NCBI GenBank assembly: GCA_963704875.1
Contig: CAVPIA010000008.1
Span: 1,550,001 to 1,614,000, forward strand
Length of the DNA stretch: 64,000 nt
Reading direction: 5' to 3'
Source: CAMYOC01 sp963704875
GTDB lineage: Bacteria > Pseudomonadota > Gammaproteobacteria > Steroidobacterales > XN24
Shown here: positions 16,137 to 26,066 of the stretch, piece after piece
How the letters are laid out: every line of letters begins with the position of its first letter
Numbering within the stretch: position 1 is the stretch's first letter
Notes under the pieces: generated by a model
What the model saw: the letters and a program-made list of their open reading frames with translations, nothing else
Told to the model about the DNA's origin: nothing
The model's database searches: none
Program-made: the position numbers and the translations under genes

Positions 16137-17738
16137 ATGGCAAAAACAACAATAAGAGCCAGATCCGCTGCGGATCTATTAAAGTCAAATCTGGTCAAGT
16201 CCAATCCGGTCGCTACCGTCATTCTGGCGATGCTGGTCGCCCTGGCCGCCGCTTGTGGTGGCGGTGGCGGCGGGTCTACACCGCCGCCGGCTGTCGGTAC
16301 GCCTGCCCCGGCTCCAGCGCCGGCTCCCGCTCCAGCGCCTGCGCCGCCGACACAAAAGGTATTCGAGCCGGTACCGAGCTATGAGAGCGAGTATGAAGCC
16401 CTGTTTTCACTGGACACGATGAAAACGATCCATATCCGGATATCGGAAGAAGAGTGGAACGGACTGCTAAACGACGTCGACCGCAATCCGCGTTCCGAAG
16501 TCTATCGACGCGCGGATTTCTATTATGGCGATGACGTCGCGACTGCCCAGTATGTCCCGGGCGTGGGTTTCCGCATCCGCGGTAATTCCTTCTCACGCAA
16601 GCGACCGGAAACCGGGGGTGGACCGCACAATCCTGCCGCCAGCCTGGTCAGGGCGCATTTCAAGATCAAGTTCAACGAACAATACGACGAAGACGAGTCT
16701 GCCTACGGGCCGCCATCGGCAGATATCCCGGAACAACCGCTCTACAAGGGCCGGACCTTTGCTGGTGTGCGTGGACTGAACCTCAAGTTCAACAACAACG
16801 ATCCGACCTACATGCGCGAAGTCCTGTCATATGACCTGTTCCGACGCGTCGGTGTGCACACACTGCGGCAAGCCTACGCAAAGCTCTACATCGGCATAGG
16901 CAATGAGCCAGAGCGGTATATGGGCGTGTATCTGATGGGGGAGAATCTGGACAAGGAGTGGGCTAAACGCCGTTTTGACAAGAACTCTTATCTGTTCAAA
17001 TGCCTGTATCAACAATACGGGCCGGCCGACCTGAGCAACGGCGATCGCGACCACAACGCGAATACCGGCTCGATCGGCGAGGAGATTACCGACCCGGAGT
17101 TCTTTGGCGATCCATGGAGCGCATATCGTCCTGCGTATGACCTCAAGACCAAGGACGATGAGTTTCTGGAGGCAGAAGACAAGCTGAATGATCTGATCGA
17201 ATTGCTCAACGGTAATCCGACTCAGGCCCAGCTCGCGGCGGCCATCGACATACCCACGCTGCTCAAAGCGCAGGCGGTCAATGTGTACCTGGGCATGTGG
17301 GATGACTACTGGCGCAACGGCAATAACTACTATCTGTTCTTCGACGAGATCAGCGAGAAGTGGTTTTTTGTGCCGTACGACTACGACATCACGTTGTTCG
17401 ACAATATATTCGGCATCGACGGTCTGGCGACCGCATCGTTCCTGCGCTGGGGAGATGGCCGTTTGTCAGGTAACCCTGTATTGATGGACCGGGTGCTGTC
17501 GTACTCAGATTTCCGCGAGCAGTACAAGGCTTATGTCCGGGCGCTGTATGATCCGGCTGAGAAAATCCTCGACATCAACACACTGACTCAGCGCCTGAAT
17601 GAGATGCGCAATGTGGTCCAGCCGCATACGTCTGGCTACGAGGCGGTGGATGAAATTCCGTATAGTTCGAGTCATGCTGAGATTCAGAATTTCGTCCTTG
17701 ATCGCACCGCGCATGCGATACAGGAGATCGGCAACTAG
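16137..17738 (+). CDS. CotH kinase family lipoprotein
   Basis: A 533-residue protein from ATG 16137 with GAGG nearby. The N-terminus is hydrophobic and ends in a lipobox-like LAAACGGGGGG, followed by an alternating Ala-Pro linker, so it is probably a lipoprotein held off the membrane. The domain from about residue 90 fits the CotH family: IHIRISEEEWNGLL, FRIRGNSFSRKRP, AGVRGLNLKFNNNDPTYMRE, VYLMGENLDKEWAKRRF, and FFVPYDYDITLFDNIFG near 420. CotH proteins are atypical secreted kinases of Bacillus spore coats and also occur as exported proteins in other bacteria; the substrate here is unknown. It is monocistronic. Confidence 0.85.
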   Translation: MAKTTIRARSAADLLKSNLVKSNPVATVILAMLVALAAACGGGGGGSTPPPAVGTPAPAPAPAPAPAPAPPTQKVFEPVPSYESEYEALFSLDTMKTIHIRISEEEWNGLLNDVDRNPRSEVYRRADFYYGDDVATAQYVPGVGFRIRGNSFSRKRPETGGGPHNPAASLVRAHFKIKFNEQYDEDESAYGPPSADIPEQPLYKGRTFAGVRGLNLKFNNNDPTYMREVLSYDLFRRVGVHTLRQAYAKLYIGIGNEPERYMGVYLMGENLDKEWAKRRFDKNSYLFKCLYQQYGPADLSNGDRDHNANTGSIGEEITDPEFFGDPWSAYRPAYDLKTKDDEFLEAEDKLNDLIELLNGNPTQAQLAAAIDIPTLLKAQAVNVYLGMWDDYWRNGNNYYLFFDEISEKWFFVPYDYDITLFDNIFGIDGLATASFLRWGDGRLSGNPVLMDRVLSYSDFREQYKAYVRALYDPAEKILDINTLTQRLNEMRNVVQPHTSGYEAVDEIPYSSSHAEIQNFVLDRTAHAIQEIGN

Positions 17739-18007
17739 CTGCCATTTGCATTGCGGCGGCTTCACTGCCGAACACGCTGCCCGGCCAATCATCGCCGCAG
17801 GAGGCCGATCGCGGACCGATCCGGGTCCGATTGTCTGGTTCTGGTTCTGGCTCTGGCTGGACGCCGCAGTAGTGCCGGGCCGTTGCCGGGCTGCTACTAT
17901 CCGCTGCATCGATGGTACATCCGCGCCCGAGCTGTTGGTGTGAGGACGGGTCGTACCAGCCAGGCTGTTGGATTTCGGCGCATATCGGCGCTTATTGGGG
18001 ACGCAAG

Positions 18008-19795
18008 ATGCCAGAGACTTTCCGCTATTCCGATTTTCAGCATGCGGGCTTGGCGGAGAAGAACGAAATCAGCTTCAATGACGTCGTGGAGGTTGCGCGG
18101 CGCGATGCCGACGGCAATCTGATTCCTGTCGTTTCTCCACCGGTCAAGCTGACCGGCGGAGAAATAGTCCGGCTGATCAGGCCTTACATACAGGTCCGCT
18201 TGATGGAGCAGGTCAAGGCAGTGGTGCCGCTGGCCTTGTACCTGGCTCTGTTTCAGTTATTGATCCTGGATCAATTGGTCGAGGATTCGTGGCTGATCAC
18301 CGGAGGCCTGTTCGCGGTCATCGTCGGCCTGATGTTCTTCATGGAAGGTCTCAAGCTGGGCCTGATGCCGTTCGGCGAGGTGATTGGCAACGGTTTGCCC
18401 CAGAAGTCGGCCTTGCCGGTGGTGCTGTTTATTACATTGCTGCTGGGGATCGGGGTCACGTTTGCCGAGCCGGCCATCGGCGCGCTGCAGGCAGCGGGCG
18501 GCAACGTCTCGGTCGAGAAGGCGCCCTATCTGTATGCGCTATTGAACGACTGGTCGGGGGCGCTGGTCCTGGTGGTCGGGATATCGGTCGGATTGGCCGC
18601 CGTGCTTGGAACCCTGAGGTTTCTTTATGGCTGGAGTCTGAAACCGCTCATCTACCTGGCGCTGGCGCCGTTGCTTGTGCTGACCATCTACGCATCGACC
18701 GACCCCGACCTGAACGTGATGCTGGGGCTTGCATGGGATGCCGGCGCTGTCACTACCGGTCCGGTCACGGTGCCGCTGGTTTTGTCGTTGGGTATAGGCA
18801 TTGCGGCGGCAGCGGGCAGGGGCGACTCCGGCCTTTCCGGTTTTGGCATCGTGACCCTGGCTTCGCTGTTTCCGGTAATCGGCGTGCTTCTGCTGGGACT
18901 GTATGTATCAACCACTGTGACGCCCGCTGAAATCATTCAGGCTGCACAGGCCGCCGGGGCGGGCGGCGACGCAAGCCCGACCTGGTATGAAACCAGTCCT
19001 GGTCTGGAAATCATTCTCGGTATTCGGGCGATTCTGCCGCTGGTGATCTTTCTGTTTATCGTGCTCAAGCTGGTTCTGCGTGAGTCCCTGCAGCACATGG
19101 GTGAGATCCTCTACGGCATCGCGCTTACGATCGTCGGCATGTGCATCTTCAATATCGGTCTCACTTATGGCTTGTCGCAACTCGGCGCCAACGCCGGAAG
19201 CATGGTGCCCTCTGCATTCATGGCAATCGACGGTGCGCCACGATCGCCGATTTACGTTTATGCGGTTGGCCTGACAGTGGCGATTGTCTTTGCCTGGGTT
19301 CTCGGCTTTGGCGCCACGATCGCCGAGCCCGCGCTCAACGCGCTGGGGGTCACCGCAGAGGATCTGACCAACGGTGTGTTCAAGAAGAAGACGCTGATCT
19401 ATGCGGTATCCGTCGGAGTTGCTTTTGGCATTGCGGCCGGCCTGTGTAAATTGATCTTCGATCTGCCGCTGGTCTGGATGATCGTGCCGGGTTATCTGGT
19501 CGCGATCCTGTTGACCATCCTGTCGGATGAGACCTTCGTCAACGTGGCATGGGATAGCGCGGGTGTGACTACCGGCCCGATCACCGTTCCGTTGGTTCTG
19601 GCCATGGGGCTCGGGTTCGGCAACGCGACTCACGCCGTCGAAGGGTTCGGGATTCTGTGCATGGCGTCTATCGGCCCGATCATCACGGTGATGCTGACGG
19701 GTCTTTGGTCACGCTATCAGGCCCGGCGCGAAGTCGAGGCCGCGGCCGCTGAGCCGACCGTTTCACAACCAAGCGAGGTCCAGGCAATCGTATGA
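18008..19795 (+). CDS. DUF1538 membrane protein, duplicated domain
   Basis: A 595-residue polytopic protein from ATG 18008 with roughly 12-14 hydrophobic helices after a ~65-residue soluble N-terminus. It contains two homologous halves, each carrying the same signature: AWDAGAVTTGPVTVPLVLSL near residue 240 and AWDSAGVTTGPITVPLVLAM near 516, plus paired GVTFAEPAIGAL and ATIAEPALNAL motifs. The inverted or tandem duplication suggests a transporter or channel; the substrate is unknown. The stop overlaps the first of two P-II-like genes by four bases. This strongly suggests the P-II proteins regulate it, as GlnK does AmtB. Confidence 0.88.
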   Translation: MPETFRYSDFQHAGLAEKNEISFNDVVEVARRDADGNLIPVVSPPVKLTGGEIVRLIRPYIQVRLMEQVKAVVPLALYLALFQLLILDQLVEDSWLITGGLFAVIVGLMFFMEGLKLGLMPFGEVIGNGLPQKSALPVVLFITLLLGIGVTFAEPAIGALQAAGGNVSVEKAPYLYALLNDWSGALVLVVGISVGLAAVLGTLRFLYGWSLKPLIYLALAPLLVLTIYASTDPDLNVMLGLAWDAGAVTTGPVTVPLVLSLGIGIAAAAGRGDSGLSGFGIVTLASLFPVIGVLLLGLYVSTTVTPAEIIQAAQAAGAGGDASPTWYETSPGLEIILGIRAILPLVIFLFIVLKLVLRESLQHMGEILYGIALTIVGMCIFNIGLTYGLSQLGANAGSMVPSAFMAIDGAPRSPIYVYAVGLTVAIVFAWVLGFGATIAEPALNALGVTAEDLTNGVFKKKTLIYAVSVGVAFGIAAGLCKLIFDLPLVWMIVPGYLVAILLTILSDETFVNVAWDSAGVTTGPITVPLVLAMGLGFGNATHAVEGFGILCMASIGPIITVMLTGLWSRYQARREVEAAAAEPTVSQPSEVQAIV

Positions 19796-20175
19796 GCAAT
19801 ATCGTCTATCTGACAGATGTCTGGATGATCACCTGCATCGTGTCAGCGGGTAGTAAGAAAGTGGAGAAGATGCTTCTTGCGGCCAGAGATGCAGGCGCCC
19901 GGGGTGCGGTTGGGCATCACGCCCGCGGTTACGGGGCGCGGGAGCGCCTCGGTGCGCTGGCCGTTGCGGTCGAGGCGGAAAAAGACGTCATCAATATCCT
20001 GGTTTCCACCGAGCAGCGCGAGATCGTATTCGAGAGCATGTTCAATGCGGGTGGCCTGGATGAGCCCGGCGCCGGGCTCATGTACATCACGCCGGTAGAG
20101 AAGGCCGCAACCTATGTGCCCGACTCGATCGCCAGTCGATTGAGGGGCGGCAGCGGCGGGGGTGGCGGATCATGA
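19792..20175 (+). CDS. P-II-like regulatory protein, first copy
   Basis: A 127-residue protein starting within the DUF1538 stop (ATGA overlap). The core TDVWMITCIVSAGSKKVEKM followed by AARDAGARGAVGHHARGYGA matches the ferredoxin-like beta-alpha-beta P-II fold with a shortened, glycine/arginine-rich T-loop. DVINILVSTEQREIVFESMF is the second half of the repeat. The uridylylated Tyr of classical GlnB T-loops is not evident. The C-terminus ends in a Gly-rich tail. It most likely senses a nucleotide or metabolite and gates the neighbouring membrane protein, which is inference from context. Confidence 0.8.
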   Translation: MSNIVYLTDVWMITCIVSAGSKKVEKMLLAARDAGARGAVGHHARGYGARERLGALAVAVEAEKDVINILVSTEQREIVFESMFNAGGLDEPGAGLMYITPVEKAATYVPDSIASRLRGGSGGGGGS

Positions 20176-20555
20176 CAGCCTCGGTTGAGGCGTCATCGTC
20201 CGTTCCTTGCGAACCCTGCAAGCTAATTACCGCTGTAGTGCCGGATGACGGCAGCGACCTCACGCTGATCCGGGCCTTGCGCGACGAAAAGGGTATTGTG
20301 CGGGCCAATAGCTTCTCATGCTACGGCAGCTCGATCCTGGCCGAAGCAAGGTCCAGGCGCGGCAAGCTGCCCGTGCCAAAATTGGTGCGAATGGTGGAGA
20401 TTCTGGTGGCAGAGACTGACGCAGAAGATGTATTCAGCTTTGTCTGCAACGCGGCCGACATCGGGCGGCCGGGCGGAGGCATAGTGCTGCAACAGGCAGC
20501 GCCTGTTGCCACCCCATACATGATGCCTGAGGGTTTGCCGGACGAGGCGCGTTAG
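20172..20555 (+). CDS. P-II-like regulatory protein, second copy
   Basis: A 127-residue protein overlapping the first P-II-like gene by four bases. The core CKLITAVVPDDGSDLTLIRA, then RANSFSCYGSSILAEAR, VPKLVRMVEILVAETDAEDV and FVCNAADIGRPGGGIVLQQA again fits the P-II beta-alpha-beta repeat, with GRPGGG before the last strand. It differs strongly from the first copy, so the two could form a heteromer or respond to different ligands. It is the last gene of the DUF1538 operon. Confidence 0.78.
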   Translation: MTASVEASSSVPCEPCKLITAVVPDDGSDLTLIRALRDEKGIVRANSFSCYGSSILAEARSRRGKLPVPKLVRMVEILVAETDAEDVFSFVCNAADIGRPGGGIVLQQAAPVATPYMMPEGLPDEAR

Positions 20556-20598
20556 AGGTCCGGTTTATCGCGAGTTGGCGAGGCTGTTTGCCAGAGAC

Positions 20599-20643
20599 GA
20601 CAAGACGCACCCAGACAAGACGTACCCAGACAAGACGTACCCA
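20599..20643 (+). repeat. Three 15-base tandem repeats
   Basis: The units are GACAAGACGCACCCA (20599), GACAAGACGTACCCA (20614) and GACAAGACGTACCCA (20629), in the 206-base gap between the second P-II gene and the 2OG oxygenase. Function is unknown; slippage or a protein-binding array are both possible. Confidence 0.9.
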
Positions 20644-20761
20644 GATGTGAAGAGATGCGCCCCGATCGCTCATCATCGCCCATCATGGCTGATCACGCGT
20701 TTGCGACCAGGGATCGAATGCCGGCAAATATCCAGAAGATTGCTTGAGGTTTCCGAAAAGA

Positions 20762-21445
20762 ATGCCGCGTTTACTTCCTGAAAACGAAGCACAGAGACAT
20801 GTCCTTCCGGTGTTCCCGGTCCCGGTGTACATCCGGCCCGTGGTCGATGATGCGGAATTTAATCTGGACCTCGTGCGCAAGATCGAGGCGCTGAGGGACG
20901 ACGATCAAAAGGGCGTGGAGATCTGCAAGCGCGAGTATCGGGTCGGATACACCTCTTTCTTCAGCCGCAACCAGATCCACCAGGAACCCGGGTTCGCCGA
21001 GATCGCTTCGCATATTCTCCGCCATGGCCGGGCTTTCGCTCGTGCCGTCGGCTACGCAATCGATGATCCGCCGCTCAGCTGCAATCTGATGTTCGGCACC
21101 ATCAATGTGACTGGCTCGAGTCACGAATTGCACCGGCACCGAAACAGCCTGATCAGCGGCACCTACTATGTATCGGCGGACAAGGCCTCTTCCAAGATCT
21201 CCTTCCTTGATCCCAAGGCTGGATTTCGTATGCATGAGCCAGGCGGATTCGCCGCCCAGACGCCGTTCAGTGCTCTCGAATTCTCCGTCCAGCCGCGCTC
21301 GGGATTGCTGGTGATGTTCCCATCCTATCTGGAGCATTCGGTGGCGGTGCATCAGGGAACCCAGCCGCGGGTCGGGATCACGTTTAATCTGGATTTGATC
21401 GACCCGGCGCGCGTGCCGGGCAAGGCAGCAGCGCCGCAATACTGA
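20762..21445 (+). CDS. Putative 2OG-Fe(II) oxygenase (TIGR02466-like)
   Basis: A 227-residue protein; ATG 20762 is chosen, though TTG 20744 is in frame. The opening (VFPVPVYIRPV), the segment MFGTINVTGSSHELHRHRNS with candidate metal ligands in HELHRH, LISGTYYVSADKASSKISF, and the terminal SGLLVMFPSYLEHSVAVHQG followed by RVGITFNLDL match the TIGR02466 family of predicted 2-oxoglutarate/iron oxygenases. The distal His (LEHSV) and Arg (QPRVG) would complete the iron and 2-oxoglutarate site. The substrate is unknown. It is one of three 2OG-type oxygenases in the window. Confidence 0.8.
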   Translation: MPRLLPENEAQRHVLPVFPVPVYIRPVVDDAEFNLDLVRKIEALRDDDQKGVEICKREYRVGYTSFFSRNQIHQEPGFAEIASHILRHGRAFARAVGYAIDDPPLSCNLMFGTINVTGSSHELHRHRNSLISGTYYVSADKASSKISFLDPKAGFRMHEPGGFAAQTPFSALEFSVQPRSGLLVMFPSYLEHSVAVHQGTQPRVGITFNLDLIDPARVPGKAAAPQY

Positions 21446-21492
21446 ACTCGATTGCCACGCTTGTCGTGGTTTCGGCGGCAGCATTCGGGCAT

Positions 21493-21519
21493 AAAAAAAG
21501 GCGGTCCAGATGGACCGCC
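21493..21519 (-). terminator. Rho-independent terminator of the cold-shock gene
   Basis: A perfect 8-bp stem GGCGGTCC/GGACCGCC with loop AGAT (21500-21519) is flanked on the low-coordinate side by seven A residues (21493-21499), which form a U-run in minus-strand RNA. It lies ~45 bases after the cold-shock stop and ~50 bases after the convergent oxygenase stop. Confidence 0.88.
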
Positions 21520-21564
21520 CTTCTTGTTACTCGATGTGCGCCGTCAAGGCGCGACATTTCGTAA

Positions 21565-21768
21565 TCAGGCAGCTTTCAGGTTGTCGGCTGCCTGTTTGCC
21601 ACGCTCGGTGACGACGTCGTAGCTGACGCGCTGGCCTTCGGCCAGCGAGCCCATGCCAGAACGCTCTACAGCGCTCACGTGCACGAAAACGTCTTTATCA
21701 CCGGACTCCGGCTGGATGAATCCGAATCCCTTGGCGGGGTCGAACCACTTTACAGTTCCAATAGCCAT
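21565..21768 (-). CDS. Cold-shock protein (CspA family)
   Basis: A 67-residue single cold-shock domain starting MAIGTVKWFDPAKGFGFIQP, with RNP1 (KGFGFI) and RNP2 (DVFVHVS) in place. It is a single-stranded nucleic-acid-binding RNA chaperone. The gene has its own terminator downstream and a long upstream gap (586 bases to the next gene), which leaves room for the long structured leader typical of such genes; I could not define one. Confidence 0.95.
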   Translation of the reverse strand: MAIGTVKWFDPAKGFGFIQPESGDKDVFVHVSAVERSGMGSLAEGQRVSYDVVTERGKQAADNLKAA

Positions 21769-22354
21769 GTTTGGCCTCCATATCAAAAAGCCGCGCGCAA
21801 ATCGGGCGCGGTAACGAACAACCTGGTCGTAGTGGGTGGCTTGAAACGAACGCCCGGGAACCAGGCGGGTAGCTGAAAGGCAGGCCAAAACGTAGATCGC
21901 GGGCGCAGTCTGAGGGATGTCTCCGCGCAAAGCAAGTGGCCAGGCGGGAGCACCGGTCCGTATCAGACCGCGGATCAGCTGATTCGGGTCCCGGGCAAGC
22001 GCCTCGCGGCAGGGCCGGTGGGCTTGTCAGCCGCAGTCACCCCGGCGGGCATGTTGCTTGTTCCCGGTCCGCCCGCATCTTACCCGCAAAGGCATTTACC
22101 CACGTGTTCCTGCTGACGGTGCGGGGTGGCATTCCGCCATCTATCGTCATGCCGCGGCCATCTTGAAATAGCGTGACCCCGGAACCAGGCTGGTATCCTT
22201 GGCTTTCTCAGACCGCATCCGGCCGCCGCGAATCCAACAGTGGCAGGGTGGTCGTTGTCCGATTCCGCCAACGGATCGGAGCGCGGTGTTGTTTTCGCGA
22301 AGCTGACTGGTTCAGCGACAGCCCTGTGATGCTCGGACAGAAGGTAGGACTGGA
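21769..22354. other. Long intergenic region between cold-shock gene and nhaA
   Basis: These 586 bases lie between two divergent starts. Short open frames occur but have atypical composition and no recognisable motif. The minus-strand leader and promoter of the cold-shock gene and the plus-strand promoter of nhaA should both be here. I see no repeat, terminator or RNA gene that I can support. Confidence 0.5.
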
Positions 22355-23546
<1,192 letters not shown>

Positions 23547-23640
23547 GCAGGTGACCATGTGTTGGCTGCGCTTGGTTTGCGAAGCCAACAGCGCGCGGAG
23601 GCTTGGGCTCAGAGGGACAGCACCAGTGGCTTGTCGCTTC

Positions 23641-23690
23641 CGGCTGCTGTCGGCCGCGCCCGGCCGCGTTCGGCCGTGTTCGGCCGTGTG
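23641..23690 (+). repeat. 10-base tandem repeat, about five units
   Basis: Units CGGCTGCTGT, CGGCCGCGCC, CGGCCGCGTT, CGGCCGTGTT and CGGCCGTGTG follow each other without gaps. This is a short degenerate minisatellite in non-coding DNA. Confidence 0.85.
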
Positions 23691-23858
23691 CGGATAGGCA
23701 CAACAGACCAGAGCCTCGTCGTCGGCTACGGCCAGGTCGAGCAAGGTACCTTTGCCAGCTTCCTGCTGCGCGCGCGGATTCCGGATCGGGCAAGCCGTGA
23801 GCCCGATAGGGTGGGTGCCCTCTGCGAGTGCTCAGTCGCTCATTCTGGACTCTCCGCG

Positions 23859-23901
23859 GAACGAAGTAATATACCGAACGATCGGGTGTATTACTTCGTT
23901 C
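23859..23901. repeat. Inverted repeat with 16-base arms
   Basis: GAACGAAGTAATATAC (23859-23874) and GTGTATTACTTCGTTC (23886-23901) are complementary at 15 of 16 positions around an 11-base loop CGAACGATCGG. It lies ~58 bases beyond the TetR gene stop. There is no T-run, so it is not a standard terminator. It could be a mobile-element end pair, a transcript-stabilising hairpin or a regulator site. Confidence 0.8.
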
Positions 23902-23958
23902 GGGCTACGAGTAAAAAGAGTTTCCCTGTTGATCAATATCCAGCTGGGAGGGCTTGCG

Positions 23959-24558
23959 CTAGGCGCCAACGGAGGCAGGCGCATCCGTGTCCGGTTTCAC
24001 GTTGCCGGGCAGGATCGAGGGCAATTCCTCCAAGACGCGATGGAACACACTGCGGTCACCTGTGGCGCGGCTGACGACCAGTGCGCCCTGGAGGGCCACA
24101 ATCGCATCCTCTGCTTTGGTCTCGGCGTCGGTCTGATCCAGACCCGCCTCCCGCAGCAGGTCGCCCAGCGCATTTTTGAATCGATGAATCGCTCCCTTGA
24201 GCTGGGGCCGGAACAGTTCACCCGCCTGACCGATGCCAAACAAATCCAGAATGCAGGAGGAGCGACCCTGACTATAGAAATCGTTGAGCCCGTCCGACAT
24301 AGCTCGCAGACGGCGAGCTGGCTGGCCGGTGCCCCGTAGCGGTGCAATCACCATCTTGCCGAATCGACCGCCGACATGGCCCAGCACAGCCGCCGCCATT
24401 TCCTGCTTGCCGCCCTTGAAGTAGTGATAAAGACTGGCCTTGCCCAGCCCGGTCGCTTCTGACAATCGGGCGATGCTGGCGCCGTCGTATCCGTTCTCGC
24501 GGAAGGCTTGCGCCAGCCGGTCCAGCACTTCGTCCTTTGGAATAATGGCAGCAGGCAT
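23959..24558 (-). CDS. TetR/AcrR-family transcriptional regulator
   Basis: A 199-residue protein from ATG 24558. The helix-turn-helix is visible at about residues 25-50: ASIARLSEATGLGKASLYHY then FKGGKQEMAAAVL. The C-terminal ligand-binding region resembles the TetR_C group that follows YhgD/LmrA-like domains (SSCILDLFGIGQAGELFRPQ). TetR proteins repress transcription until a small ligand binds. It is on the minus strand downstream of the two-component genes. Its target could be itself (see the ACCGTTCGGT site) or a gene elsewhere; no efflux gene is adjacent. Confidence 0.9.
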   Translation of the reverse strand: MPAAIIPKDEVLDRLAQAFRENGYDGASIARLSEATGLGKASLYHYFKGGKQEMAAAVLGHVGGRFGKMVIAPLRGTGQPARRLRAMSDGLNDFYSQGRSSCILDLFGIGQAGELFRPQLKGAIHRFKNALGDLLREAGLDQTDAETKAEDAIVALQGALVVSRATGDRSVFHRVLEELPSILPGNVKPDTDAPASVGA

Positions 24559-24574
24559 GAGGACACCTCTATAG

Positions 24575-24584
24575 ACCGTTCGGT
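24575..24584. promoter_or_regulatory. Candidate TetR operator
   Basis: A perfect 10-base palindrome ACCGTTCGGT sits 17 bases upstream of the TetR start, inside TAGACCGTTCGGTACA. The ACCG-N2-CGGT pattern is common in TetR-family operators, so autoregulation is likely. Confidence 0.5.
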
Positions 24585-24721
24585 ACAAACTAGCACCCGT
24601 CTGCGTCGCTGACAAGCCAGGCTGCGCCCGGCATGGCGGGTCTCGCCAGGCACTCTCTCAGCCGCCGCCCGCGCGCCGCTTAGAGACCCAGACCTTCTTG
24701 CGCGGCGGAGGTGTCCGCAAG

Positions 24722-26066
24722 CTACAGTCGTGGCTCAAATGGCAGCGTGACGACAAAACACGCGCCCCGGGTCCAGGAGCGATCCAGCGCCAGCGTGCCG
24801 CCATGCGCCTCCGCCACCAGCCTGGCCAGATACAGACCCAGACCGCTGCCGCCGGTGTTTCGCGTCCGCGACGGGTCGCCACGGTGGAAGGGCTCGCCGA
24901 TGAATTCGAATCTGCGCTTCAGGAATCCCGGGCCCATGATCCCGCACCCGGATGATCCACGCCCGATCGGACGTATCGAATTCCAGGGTCACCGGGCCAT
25001 CTTCTTCACCTGAGTAGCGCAAGGCGTTGCTGAGCAGATTCTTGAGCATCAGCGTCGCACGGGCTTCGTCGACGTTTAGCCACAGCGATTCCGGTGCATC
25101 GAGTTTGATTCGTTCTTTGTCCCGACTGAAGAAATTTTCGGTCAGGCTGCCTGCCAGCTCCGCGGCAGAAATCCGTGACAATCTCAGCCCGGCATGACGG
25201 CTGTTGAGACGTTCGGCCTCCAGCAGCGTCGTGATGATCCGCTCCATCTCGCTGGCGTCCTGTTTCAGTCCCTCGATCCCCGGCGCATCGTCGGCCAGCG
25301 CCAGCGCCAGCGTCAGCCGTGACAGCGGGGAGCGTAATTCGTGACTTATTCCAAGCAACAACTGACGTTTGGCGTCGAGCATGCGCTGGACGTCATCCGC
25401 CATCTGATTGATATCTTCCGCAAGGTCGCCTAGCTGGTCGCGACGCACCTCGGTAATCCGGTATTCAAAGTTTCCGCTGCCGATCTCGGCCGCGCCGTGC
25501 TGGATGGCCCCGATCGGTTTGAACAGCCAGCGCACGGCCAGGTAGGCCAGCAGCACCAGAAACAACCCAAAGCCCATGATGATCGGCGTGAGATGACGAA
25601 CTACAGCCTGATCCGAGATCTTCGGTGTGGAAACGATAATCGCGTACGGACCCTGATCGATCTTCAGGAATCCATGTCCCCCATCAGAGGCAAATTGAAC
25701 ACCGTCCACGCCGCGCAGCCAGGCCTCGGTGCCTTCGCTGAACACGCCGGTACTGCCAAATTCCAGTTGTTCCGGGGTTGGGAATGCCGGATCCGAGGCC
25801 CAGTCCATATCGGGACCGGAGATGCGGATATCCACCGGTACCTTTTCGGTAATTTCCAGCGCATTGTCGATCCGCGGCGGGTTACCGATATCGTTCTTTA
25901 CGTACCCGATATGCAGGGAAAGGTGACCACTGACGAGTTCGCGCAGTTGATCTGTGGCGTATACCCAGCGGATGCCGAGAATCGCGCCGTAGGCGAAGAG
26001 CGCGCCCATGACGAGAAAGATCGCCAACAACCGGAACGACATCGAGCGTGAGAGGCGTCTAATCAT
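24722..26066 (-). pseudogene. Sensor histidine kinase with frameshift in the ATPase domain
   Basis: It starts at ATG 26066, overlapping the response-regulator stop. There are two membrane segments (near residues 10-33 and 155-175), a periplasmic sensor loop, HAMP, the phospho-acceptor segment GISHELRSPLSRL and the N-box LKNLLSNALRYSG. Within the G1 box the frame breaks: after DHGPGIPEAQI the current frame runs into non-homologous residues to a stop at 24735. The next frame continues FIGEPFHRGDPSRT, GGSGLGLYLARLVAEAHGG and ends at 24722. Removing one C around 24905-24912 rejoins them. As sequenced, the G2 box is lost and kinase activity should fail. A sequencing error is a real alternative. 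Confidence 0.85.

Larger units (their letters stand above)
23547..23958. other. Intergenic region between nhaA and the TetR gene
   Basis: A 412-base gap between convergent genes. It holds a 10-base tandem repeat (23641-23690) and a long imperfect inverted repeat (23859-23901), both listed separately. Open frames through the repeats are low-complexity and not credible genes. Confidence 0.55.

Noticed and set aside
20599..20643. CRISPR-like array
   Set aside because: Units are 15 bases with no spacers, so it is a simple tandem repeat.
23559..24339. Plus-strand frames through the nhaA-TetR gap
   Set aside because: They run through degenerate repeats and then antisense to the TetR gene, with no motif.
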